NCBI GenBank assembly: GCA_003952965.2
Contig: CM025855.1
Span: 18,221,638 to 18,285,637, forward strand
Length of the DNA: 64,000 nt
DNA from: Morella rubra
Lineage: Eukaryota > Streptophyta > Magnoliopsida > Fagales > Myricaceae
Direction of reading: 5' to 3'
The position numbers and the translations under genes were made by a program. The first letter of the stretch is position 1, and each line of letters opens with the position of its first letter. Under the pieces are notes generated by a model. The model saw only the letters and a program-made list of their open reading frames with translations, did not search any database and was not told the DNA's origin. Below are positions 49,972-60,746 of the stretch, in pieces.

Positions 49972-52457
49972 CTAATTTGAATTGCTTCTGCTAGCAGCAT
50001 AGGCCCGATAAGCTGCCAGTCCAACAACAGTTACAGCAGCCCCAACTGTGCTTTGAGAAGAAAAAAAAAATCAGTCATGAAATGTATATAGAAAATTACA
50101 AATACATGAGAAATTGCTATGAGACACGTGAGCTAGAGAACCATACTTGAGATAAAAATAAGAGATCTATTAACAAGCTGCTGGTACTGCTTGCAGTTTC
50201 TCCCAGTCTCAGTTTCAGGAATGCTCAAATGCGGATGTTCAGCTGCACTTACAATTCTACGCAATATATTGTTGTGGTCACTTGATTTTGTGCTCAAAGG
50301 TATAGGTGCCTCGATTCCTAATTTCTGACTAACCTACAACAGAAATTGGTACAATTTTTTTCAGTATGGAAAATCACACATTTTTGGAGCGAGAGAAATT
50401 GCAGACAATAAGGAACAGCTCATAAATCATGTAAACACATAATTGAGGATGTGAAGACAAGTTCACTGAAAAATGAAAACCTTTACTGAATCTTGCACTG
50501 CCACTGGATTTGGATCCAGATCATCTTTGGCAGCAATTAGGAGGCAAGGCACAGCATAACAACTTTCTTCTCCACGTCTAGCAACCTCCAGCAGGAGTTC
50601 TCTTGATCTCTTCCATGATTTTTCATTGGAACTGGAAACAGAAAAACGTCACTTTTGAGCATGATGCAAAACATTAAATTGCTTCATTAGATTCTGGCCA
50701 AAAAACATTACAATTTCTTACGAATCAGTTTTGACATTATTTTAAAGGTTCAATGTTTTGGTGATTCTAACCTTTAAAAAGATGCAAATTTTTTTTTAAG
50801 AAAAAAAAAAAGGAACACAGAGGCACTTTCTTTGAATTAAAAATTGTATATGTTATTGCTGCTAATGCAAGGAGGTGGTTGGATTTGGAGAATGAGCCAC
50901 AGAGATGGAGGTCATGGAGTTTAAGGGGTTACTAGGGAGACAACCAAGTAGACAGTGTGAGTCCTCCAATGCTGACCACAGAGAATCTAGAAAACGTGGT
51001 AGACCCCGAGATCAGAGAGCCGGCTAATCCTTAGGAACTACAGCCCAAAACCCTTCCCAAGAGGTTGGTTACGACAGGGTCTACAAGATGTGTCTCTCAA
51101 CTGAAAGAGACTGAAATGGAATTGAAATTGCTAGAACCCAATAACAACATCTCATCTCGTGAATATATGATCATATTCAATTCTAATAACCACAACAGCA
51201 TCACACTTACCTGTCATAGACAAAGACAGCCACATCACAAGCAGCCAAAAATTCCTTCGTAAGCAAAACATCTTTGACTCCATCCTCTGGTATCTCTCGC
51301 AATATAAGAGTCTTCTTACTTCCCTATAAGGGAAGCAATATAAACAACACGATTACATAATGCATCAACTCATAAAAGTGAATGGTCATTTTTTATATCA
51401 TTTAGATATTAGCCTGCAGATAACAAAAGAAAAGATCCCTGCAGTTAATTTTTGGAATAAATAATTTTGCACCCTCTAACTATGGGGATCTTGATATTTT
51501 ACACTTCAAATTATTATTTTTATCACATTACACCCATTAGCTATTAATTTCAGACACTTTGCACCTTCTATTATATTTTGTCAATTTTAAAGGAAATTGA
51601 TTGTTTTTTGTCCTTGAAAATGATGATTTTATCCTCACAAATATCACCGTAAAAAAATTTAAGGGAAAAAATGCCTTTCACACACTAAAAAATCAACTTC
51701 TATTAAAATTGACAGAAAATTTTAACGGAGGGTGCAAAGTGTCTATCAATAGTTGTGGGTGCAATGCAAGAAAAAGAATAGCTTATAGTGCAAAGCATCA
51801 AGATCTCCATAGTTGAAAGGTGCAAAATGTATTTATCCCTTAATTTTTCACCCTGACATCCTTTAAACCACATTAGTGACCTTGATAATAGTTCAGAATG
51901 TATGCATGAGAAACAGAAGGGCGAGAAAATATTCTGTTAAAGAACTTGGAAAACACTATTTTCACTGATTTTACTCACCCTAAGCTGCTCAACAACATTT
52001 GCTGCATAACACTCACCAGTTGTTGTATTAGTTTTTGATAAAGACCTGTAGTTGGAAAAGGCAATGACTATACTGCTTAGAAGAAACGCTAGAGAAAGTT
52101 GAGAAGTTATAATGCATAGACAATAAAAACGAAAAACAATACAGTTAACCAGATGAAGCAAAAAAAGCTAAAGGATGAACCAATCAAGAATGCTATAGAA
52201 CTGATAAAGCAACATTGACTATGGTAACTGGTTCAGCGGTAGCACCTTCCCAATAATGAATTCAACAAAGAAGATTTCCCAGCACTTTTAGGACCAAAAA
52301 CAAAGCATTGAAAAACATTTCTCTCTGTTCTTTGCTTTTTACGATCCATGAATCTTCTCCTTGTGATGCGAAGCGCTGAGGCAGGATCACCACCATATCC
52401 AATGTATATTAAATTGGCTAAACTACACTGGGGATCCTGTGATGTCATTAATGCCCA
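49972..52457 (-). CDS. Mitochondrial Rho GTPase (MIRO), 3' half
   Basis: Exons in coding order are 52,457-52,246, 52,045-51,979, 51,323-51,211, 50,631-50,481, 50,333-50,147 and 50,050-49,972 (stop TAG). They encode the end of the EF-hand region (WALMTSQDPQCSLANLIYIG), the second GTPase domain with P-loop FGPKSAGKSSLLNSLLGR, the segments VLLTKEFLAACDVAVFVYDS and CLLIAAKDDLD (base-recognition loop), and a C-terminal membrane anchor (VGAAVTVVGLAAYRAYAAS). MIRO proteins sit in the outer mitochondrial membrane and are needed for mitochondrial movement and shape, and in plants for pollen and embryo development. The N-terminal GTPase and first EF hand, roughly the first half, should lie above 52,457 but are not seen before the gap at 53,659. 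The last splice joint as written is one base out of frame: GT donor after TCAA, acceptor before CACAG. Confidence 0.85.
51454..51839. mobile_element. Foldback MITE with perfect 9-bp target duplication, in a MIRO intron
   Basis: It is bounded by the direct repeat TTAATTTTT at 51,445-51,453 and 51,840-51,848. The ends GGAATAAATAATTTTGCACC and GGTGCAAAATGTATTTATCC are inverted. The inverted arms run about 180-190 bp each, with partner blocks CAGACACTTTGCACC and GGGTGCAAAGTGTCT, so the whole element can fold into one long hairpin. A 9-bp duplication points to Mutator-type transposition. It lies within the intron 51,324-51,978 of the MIRO gene. Confidence 0.85.
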
Positions 52458-53658
52458 CTGCAACCATATTTGGAATAGTGATACAATTAGCAAATAGTGG
52501 CTTAAAAAGACAAAATTCAAACCGTTATAAAATGGATGGAAGCTAAAAACAATGAAGAAAGGAAATCTTAGTTATGTGATAAACAGAGAGCCCACAAGCT
52601 TCCTGAATGAAAAATTGAAATTTGATGTCAAAACTAGGTAGAATTCTGTAAGGAAGGTGGTGTATTTCCTAGGATGAAGGAGGTCTAGGGAGGTAAGTTC
52701 ATCTTCAGGTATATCACTTTAAAATGAACATCATGCGAGTTCACTTGCTTAGGAGCATTTAAAACCATAAACTGTGATGCAATCCAGGCTTAAAGAGCAT
52801 CTTAAGTAAGGGGACGATTGGGATTCTATAGCATCAAAAATGGCGAGTTATGGTTCTCAAAGGAGATTCATCTACAAATGTTATCTCTATTTTCTTGTTA
52901 TGCTATGTCCCTCAAGGTCACGAGAGAAGGGGGAAAAAAGACAGAAGGGGAGGGAAGAAAAGGATGGAGGAATCAACTCCATGCTTCATGTTTTCTTTAC
53001 ATTAGTGAACATGCACGCCTCTTTTCCCTTCCTATTCTTGTCTAACCTCTTTATTTATAATGCAATGCAATAAATGAAACTTTAGCTTGCTCCATTAAAT
53101 GTTTTCATAAAACAAACACCAGTGGAGACCCAATAAGCATCCACGACCCTCTGTGTACATGAGCTCAATTATTCGGGGGACAATGTGCATTGCTCATTTT
53201 TACATTGACCGGTCACGTAACTCACGTTGTTGCTTTCACTTATACAATTCTAAGTTAGAAATAGACTTTTGTGGTCCTGGCAGAGGTCTTGGGAAATGCA
53301 GTGGGGCTTCGGCCATTCTTTTTGCAGCTCAGGTTATGGGGCTGGAACAATTGCTTTTCTTTTAGTTTTTGGTAATTTGAAGGAGCTCTTTCACACAAAT
53401 TTGGAGCTGTTATTGCTTAAAAGATGAAGCTAGATTTTCTAGCTATTTAACTCTAATGACGTATAGCATCTACAACAAAAGTTTCTACTTTAAGGTGATT
53501 ACCTCATGCTTCTTTCGCTTTATTGCTAAAGATATGGGACAGTAAGGAGGTCAAATAAGCAACTTGAACTGGATAACATTTGATATGTTAATTTTTATAT
53601 GCTATCTTATCAATCTTGATTTGTGGTCAGGGGGCTGCAGAGGTCCTATGATTGTTGC
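52458..53658. other. Region upstream of the visible MIRO exons; no exon recognised
   Basis: The minus strand was read for the MIRO N-terminal GTPase motifs and none were found. It may be a long intron. Plus-strand open frames here (for example 52,818-53,045) show no family features. Confidence 0.45.
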
Positions 53659-53758
53659 NNNNNNNNNNNNNNNNNNNNNNNNNNNNNNNNNNNNNNNNNN
53701 NNNNNNNNNNNNNNNNNNNNNNNNNNNNNNNNNNNNNNNNNNNNNNNNNNNNNNNNNN
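53659..53758. other. Assembly gap, 100 N
   Basis: Exactly 100 undetermined bases, the common placeholder for a gap of unknown size. It removes the 5' end of the FANTASTIC FOUR-like gene and perhaps the 5' exons of MIRO. Confidence 0.99.
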
Positions 53759-53759
53759 G

Positions 53760-54560
53760 TCCATGAGTGTTGCTAACTCGTGTAGCTGGAGTTTCCTCCA
53801 AGCTCTGAACAACAATTTCCATTGTGCCAAAGAACAAGACACAGAAAAAGCGGAAGTATATGTACACCCTCTTGTTAAGCGCTCTTCTTCGAGGCTAAGT
53901 GAGAAAAGCCTTCAAATGTGCACAGAAAGCCTGTGCAACGAGACAGGTAGCGCTGTCACTGAAAGCGACAACGATGAAGTTAAACTGCTTTCACTAGGCA
54001 GTACTGAAAATGGTCCCGTGAAGCAGGCTAGGAAATCGGATGGATTTCCGGTTCCAAAGAAGTTGAACCATTGCAGGGGTTTTCCACCACCCTTGAGTAC
54101 TTCTATTAGTGACTCAAGTACTGGTCATGTGCAAGTGAAGCCTCACCGAGAAGGAGGTCGGCTTGTTCTGAAAGCCGTTACAGTACTCCCTTCTTGTCAT
54201 GGCCTGTTTCATGCTGAGCGTGGGGAAGGCAGGCTTAGGCTTCGGATGGTCCAAGAGGAAGGAACTGTGGAGGAGGAGGAGGATGAGGAAGTCGTTCAAG
54301 AACAGGTTGAAACTGAAGTAGGTGAAGAAGAAGCGGAAGAAGCAGGAGTTGGGGACGATGCAGACGGTGATGAGAATGACGAGCAGGCGTGTTGGGGCGA
54401 GGAGGAGGAGGAAGAAGGAAATAGGGGGAGTGGTGGTGGCGACGGGAGGGGAATAAGGAAACTTCCTCGACCTAGCAGGTGCACGGAAGGCGGGCTTGGA
54501 AACAAAGTGTTACTGAATTGGGAGCCATTCTGGGTGCCTCCTTATAAGCTCTCTGCCTGA
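53760..54560 (+). CDS. FANTASTIC FOUR (FAF)-like protein, 5' end lost in gap
   Basis: The partial frame runs from the gap to TGA at 54,558-54,560, about 266 residues. It has the family order: WSFLQALNN near the start, YVHPLVKRSSSRLSEKSLQM with CTESL, then the FAF domain with FPPPLSTSI and HREGGRLVLKAVTVLPS plus FHAERGEGRLRLR. A long Glu/Asp-rich tract follows (from EEEEDEEVV to WGEEEEEEG), and the tail ends near WEPFWVPPYKLSA. FAF proteins are plant-specific. In Arabidopsis they limit shoot meristem size through the WUSCHEL-CLAVATA circuit. The first methionine after the gap (53,763) is unlikely to be the true start, because family members have more sequence before the WSFLQ motif. No intron is seen, as usual for this family. 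Confidence 0.88.
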   Translation, partial: SMSVANSCSWSFLQALNNNFHCAKEQDTEKAEVYVHPLVKRSSSRLSEKSLQMCTESLCNETGSAVTESDNDEVKLLSLGSTENGPVKQARKSDGFPVPKKLNHCRGFPPPLSTSISDSSTGHVQVKPHREGGRLVLKAVTVLPSCHGLFHAERGEGRLRLRMVQEEGTVEEEEDEEVVQEQVETEVGEEEAEEAGVGDDADGDENDEQACWGEEEEEEGNRGSGGGDGRGIRKLPRPSRCTEGGLGNKVLLNWEPFWVPPYKLSA

Positions 54561-57500
54561 AAAATAACTATAATTAGGAGACTATTTCGTCCAGTTTTCC
54601 CTTGTCTTTCCTTTCTTGGGTACAAATCATGGGTCGACTGAGCTGAACCATGAATGAATTTTTAGCTGTGCATCTAGGCCCACTTACTGTCTAACTCCCA
54701 TATATGTATAATTTGTCGAGTGTTGAAGTTTCTCCAATAGACTCTACTGTCAGGGCGATCAGACTCAGACATTCAAATCTTGATCACCAATTTGGAGAGG
54801 ATGCCTAGCTATAGCCGATAGCTCTATTGTTACAGATTTTACTTCTATGGCTTATGTTTCATGAAATATGTCTGAGGTAGTTATTGCAGTTACTAGAATC
54901 CTGTTGGACATTCAGCCAAAAAAAAAAACAGAACAATGTTGGACATGCGACCGTCCACACTCCCCTATGTATATTAATTATACCTCATTACTGCGATTTC
55001 CAGAAGTACCTTACTCTCTGCAATATGGTTACTTAATTACTTTCTGACGTAAAATTCATACAATTAGCCAGAATATCCTTTGGCAAAAAGGAAAAAAGCA
55101 AAAGAAAGAAAGAAAGAAAGAAAAAAAATGAAAAAAAGAGGACAAAAGACATTAGAGAAGCATAATCAGATTCGAAAGACAAAACTCAAAAGGGTGGCGT
55201 GATATAATTACCAATTACCCGCACTTATTTGGCATTTCTTTATTCCCAATAGACCGATATATATCTTTGTTGGTATTCTAAAGAGAACTTTACAATTTTA
55301 CTCGAATTGTAACGGAACAATTTGAAGGAGATAAATAACAATAGTAGATTATATATATATATTATATATTTATATTTATTATTGTTTATGTTAAATTTCG
55401 CACAATTACAATGAGATCCACGTGTTGTGTCTATAAATTATACATGTAATTCGAAAAAAAAAATTGCAAGGACGACCGATTCTCACCCTATTTGTAGCAC
55501 TTGCAGCTTATCCTAAACCATCAAACACAACAGTACTAACAATTACAAGCTTAAAAACTTTTTAAACATCCTAGCTCGACCGACCTTCTTTTATAGGAGA
55601 ATAACGAGTATTCTGGATTAAAAGATTTTATAAGAGAACTTCCAGATTGCTTGGTACTTGTGTATCAACTTAAGGAGAGGCGCGAAGTTGGATTAGTTAG
55701 TGCAGAGAAATTCTCTTCTGGGTGCATACATGGGTCTTAATTCGATGCAAAATCTTCTAGTTACGATATAAGAGTACTGGCATGTGGATAGGAAGTACTT
55801 TCCTTATTAATCCAATTGGGCAAACTTGTTGCCAAGTTAATTTGGTGTACAAAGGGAGTACGAACGAATGGTAAATATCAGGAGTACGGGGGCCCAAGCG
55901 AGCAACATGCACTGACAACATGACACAAAATCATCATCCACGTGCTCGCTTTTTTTCCACTCTCAGATTCTAACATGCACGGTACCAGCAGCGTATACAG
56001 TACCCTCCCATATTAACCGAAATAGTAAACTGATCCCTGTTCTTTTCCCTCGTGGCGGCTCAGGTACTCAGAAAAGTGAGATAATCGACTAAAATTTCTT
56101 AATTATGAGATTTTATTTTATAACAAAATTAAAATTAAGAAAAAAAAATTTTAATTTTTTTTAAATAAAACATAATAAAAGCCTAATAAAATAGAATATT
56201 TAAAAATTAGTTTACAAAATTAAAATTTAAAATAAAAAACTGGACATCTTATAAACTAACACTATGATCTAATAACAGTTTGACTCTATCCACGTCTCTT
56301 TTCAAAATGATAGCATTATTTCTAATAAATTTACTTCTAAAACCTAGCATTACAACTGCCTACTTTATTGCTAATTAACTTAAATTTAAGTTCTTAAAAA
56401 ATTAAATTATAGCCTAGATCGTTTTGAACTATTTTCAAAGTATGATGACGTATTGGGTTTTTTTTGTTTGAATTTTTGATCTTAAAAGGTTAAGATCTTT
56501 TGATGATTGAGCTTTAGAAAAAAAAATTGTCTCAAATTGCACTAAATTATTTTCCAAATTGTTTTACTTTATATAGAATATTGCTTACTATTGTACTTGT
56601 TACATTGCATCTACAGAGAAACTTTTCAAAAGAAAAAATTATAAAAAATTATTTACGAATAACTATGTCACAAGATAGATTAAATGGTTTAACAATTTTA
56701 TCTATTGAAACTGATTTATTGACTAAACTTGAATATTTTACATTTAAAAAGACAAGAAGCAAGAATTATATATTTAATTTAAATTTATTAATATTTTTTT
56801 TTAAATTAAAAGACCTCATTTTTTTAACTTGCCTAAGGCCTCCAAAAATGTTGAGCCGCACCTATAATTTCCTTCAGCGCAAAAAAACCCGTGTGACTCT
56901 GTGAGGTTAGAATGATCCGTTTAGGACCAGGAGAAGCTTATTGAGAGGGTGATTATGGGACACCCATAAGAAGAGAAAGGGTCGGTCAGGACAGGTATAG
57001 CATGATGCCATGAGGGTGGGTGCGTAACGTTCCTTAAAAGAGGAGGGTGCTGTCCAATCGTGGAGTTTGGGCATATCCTGTATGGCGGTGAGGTATTTCT
57101 GGGGAAGGTAATCACATTTGGACATGAAGTTGTCAACAGGCTAGCAAGGCATCATTGGCTTTCGAACATCATGTGCTTGGAGAACCTTATTTGACAAGTT
57201 CCCTTGAACATATATTCTCTTTATAATAGCATTCATGTGAAGAGGGAACAGCAACATCTTAGGGCAATCAGCGATCGAGTCTTCCTAGTTTTATAGTGAC
57301 ATGATATATAGAGATAATTACTTTTTCGTAGCCCTCCATTTACAATTTCAGATACTGTCATAAGTGGTCCTGCGAATTTAGCCATTACTAGAGCCTTACT
57401 TTTATTTGATCTTCAACGGATCAATAATATCAAACACATACATATGATACATCGTGCCCTGTCTTCTTGATCTTTAACTTCTTGTTCTGATCCCCTTCGT

Positions 57501-57950
57501 AAACTGATCTGCGTGTTCTTCAATTTTCAACTTGGCTTTACATTTTGCCTTACGAACATCGATCTGAGTCTGGTACAGCTGTTGATGATCACAACCACAT
57601 TGCAGTTCAGTTCTTGTCATTGACAGTTGCTCTAGAGTTGTAACGCTTTTTGAGTTGTTTGTTTCTCCAGCCACGACTCAGAAGCATGCACTTTCCTCCT
57701 TCCCGTTCAGTACATTTAGAACCCATTCGTAAACAGGAATATGTCCATTTTGAAAGTAATATACAGATACTGAAAGTAACTAAGCACGAGGATGCATGAG
57801 TTCCTTATTAGCATCTACCTATTTATTTACAAAATTAATGTTACTGCTCTTTCCCAGTTAAAATTAGTTTGGAGAAATAGTCAAGGGGAGAGAACATGAG
57901 CATGCTCCTTTTCTTTTTCAGATCATCTACCTATTCGTTTACAAAATTAA
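54561..57950. other. AT-rich intergenic DNA downstream of the FAF-like gene
   Basis: It has a (GAAA)n run near 55,105-55,130 and long AT-rich runs at 55,330-55,400 and 56,130-56,250. A phrase CATCTACCTATTTATTTAC recurs with two changes about 103 bp apart (57,823 and 57,926). Minus-strand open frames at 56,907-57,136 and 57,474-57,674 are not recognised. Confidence 0.5.
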
Positions 57951-57989
57951 TTAACCACTTTATAGGGCATTCGACAAAAAAGCATCATT

Positions 57990-58482
57990 CCATCCGTATT
58001 GCATGCCCAAACCACCCGTGCTTGCTCTTTGAAGGGGCCGTATAATTTGGCAGTCTGTACAGCTCTGCTTGACCGGCGTGGAGCTGTGGAATGGGAAATT
58101 GAGTCTATCATTCTTTTTATCAGAGACTATCTGGATGATACTAAGCACCCAAATTGGCGTTTTCCCCATCTGAAAAGGGACTTAAAACTTTGGAGACCAT
58201 CTGGATGATACTAAGCACCCAAATTGGCGTTTTCCCCATCTGAAAAGGGACTTAAAACTTTGGAGACCATCTGGATGATACTAAGCACCCAAATTGGCGT
58301 TTTCCCCATCTGAAAAGGGACTTAAAACTTTGGGGCACACTGTTTGGCGAAGTGGGTGTATGAAGAGGATTTTGTCGAGACTATTCCCATTCATTGTATC
58401 CCGGGGGGAATTTTGTCTTGTAATAATCCCCCCTCCAAACCCTCTCATCTGCTTGTTTCAGTCATTTGCTTAAAAAAAAAAA
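57990..58482 (+). mobile_element. LINE 3' end: RNase H-like relic with poly-A tail
   Basis: Translation gives ALLDRRGAVEWEIESIILFI (about 58,056-58,117), then after the tandem repeats AHCLAKWVYEEDFVETIPIH and CIPGGIL. These are the second half and the tail of the RNase H-like domain closing plant L1-type polyproteins, ending with the customary NPPS. An A-run follows at about 58,470-58,480, in keeping with a 5'-truncated LINE insertion. Frames shift across the domain and the triplication adds 140 bp, so it is dead. Confidence 0.65.
58124..58333 (+). repeat. Perfect 70-bp tandem triplication
   Basis: Units occupy 58,124-58,193, 58,194-58,263 and 58,264-58,333, each beginning AGAC.ATCTGGATGATACT and ending CTTAAAACTTTGG. 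Units 2 and 3 are identical and unit 1 differs by one base (T for C). The array lies in the LINE RNase H relic. The corresponding noisy copy near 42,260-42,378 has a single unit. Confidence 0.9.
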
Positions 58483-60746
58483 TGCTGGACCGTTAGTTTA
58501 AGATAAAATTAAGTACGTCGAACCCCTGTGTTGTTTTACGGCCAGGAGCAGATTGTATCAAAAGTCAATTAAGATTTGCTTCTTGGAGTAATAAAAAAAC
58601 ATGACATTAGGATATTTTGTGGGTTAGGACTGAAGACGAGACATGGGACGTGTGTTTTCCTTTTCCTTCTTTTTCTTTTTTCTGAGAGAAGGAGAGATGA
58701 GACTTCTTTTGTCATTTATTTTGGGAATATTTCTAAAATTTTGAGAATATTTAGAGTTTGAAATTTATTGAAGTTGGTGAAGTATAGAATGTGTTAGTAT
58801 AGACGTTTAAAAATTTTAAAGTGTGTTTGTTTTGTTTGAAGAAATTTTTATACTCTGAAATGTTGAGGAAACAACGCCACCGAAGTATGTGAAAAGTACA
58901 TTTACAACATAATTATTATGGGGGATGGGTTCCGCTGAAGCTGTTAATTCTGGACTGGTTGTGGTAACCCTGGCATGGCTATGAACTGGAATAATAGTGG
59001 ACCGGATCTGACGAAATGACGCACTTGCATAATTGATGGAGAGGTTCCTGTTAGAGATTTCAGCCTTCAGCCTCCAAGTACTGGCCCTAGCTTTACGGAA
59101 GCACGTGCATGTCATGTAAATTCATTAAAAAAATAGGCGTTAACATTCTGCTTGCTTCAATGGGGGAACTTGAGTTGATCTCTCGTACTTCAACAAGATC
59201 GCAGGCTCGCAAATACTAGTATATCGATCGACAAGTACCATTTAAGGGCATAAACGTACACCTGCATCATGCAAATTGTCTACAAACTAACTCATGTTGG
59301 ATGAGCAGCAGCAGTACGTATCAGGATTTGAAGTGAAAGAGAGATCTTATTACTTTCTGATTTCTTGAGGATTTGGTGGTAAGATTATATATATACTTAG
59401 ACAAATTAAAGAGATACGAATTGGAAATACGAAAGCCCATGCAAAAAATTATCAAATGAAGCGAATGCATGGCACACTGATCGGGAAAACAAAAAAATAA
59501 ATTGAGCAAATATATTTTGTACACTTGAGTTTCCACACTTTTCTACTTTATTATTTTATCATCAATTATTGATTTCAGATATTTTTTTAAAAAAAATTTA
59601 CAAACCTTCAATTTAGTTCACTCTAACCCTAGAATAAATAAAATTCCCTGCACTTCTCGCAACAATATTAGTTATATATATATATATATACATAGCTAGA
59701 GACAGGCAAGCGTTTCAATATGGGACAGAGACATTAATATTTATCACTTTTATGTGATTATCTTCTCATTTGGTTAAGATATGTATATATATAATCATTG
59801 TGGTTGAACCACATATAGCTGATTCTTCATCTATATATCTTAACATTTCTAGCATCACTCGGGGGGCAAGTTATAACAACAGAATAGATGGTTGAATGGA
59901 GCAATTATATATGAAGAATAATATTTTCGGAGTACATTGCAAATTAATGAGAAAATAATATATAGAAAGCTAGCTTTTGTTGGGCGATCTATCCATTAGG
60001 TGACCACAACCCAACAAAAAGGTCCAGTACTAGTCATGGAATTAAGCAACCCCACTGCTTAGAGAAAAAAAAAAAAAAAAAAGAAAAAAAAAGGCAACCC
60101 CACTAGCTAGCCATTCTGTCCACCCAAGCTTGGACAAAAAATAAAGGCCACAGTCCACAGAACCACATAAAGGAACGATTATGCATATTGGATTATTCTC
60201 TTAATCATATCGGACCAAATTGCATGCAGCTGGTTGAGGTGTACGACATGCCTGTCCGCGTGTGGATGACATGATTCAATTACACAAGAGATCAAAATGC
60301 TCCACATGCTCCACAGAGCGCACAAAGATGTTGTGTGTGTGTTAAGGAGTAAAGCACCTAAGAACTCGATCCACACGCGCGCATGACATGCCTGGATCCC
60401 CATGGCCCAGCAAATTGGCCTTATCTAAATATTCCTGGATGCCAACGCGAACATTTGTATCCCCCACCAATTTTATGTGGTATTCTATATGCCTGTCACC
60501 TAGCTTCTCCTACGTGTTCGAGTTCATTTCTCTCCACAAATATCAAATCCACACAGCTTCCCTTTTTGTATGCATGCTTTAATAGACTCGTGAGTTGTTT
60601 GGACATCCATGTCACTGGTGCAATCTAACTCCGATTGTACGTGTTCCTTTATCCGCAATAATTCACACATTCATTAATTAACTACTACATAATATATATT
60701 GTTTCTTCCCAGCTAAATGCTAATCAGTCTGTTCTCGTAGTCAGGA
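58483..60746. other. Intergenic stretch, nothing recognised
   Basis: No gene, RNA or bounded transposon was found. A (TA)n microsatellite lies at about 59,675-59,692 and an A-run at 60,066-60,082. It corresponds to the noisy sequence at about 42.7-46.3 kb. Confidence 0.5.

Noticed and set aside
54296-54505. Minus-strand Ser/Pro-rich frame opposite the FAF-like gene
   Set aside because: It is the reverse reading of the Glu-rich tract of the FAF-like protein. GAG/GAA codons read backward give Ser, Leu and Pro-like runs.
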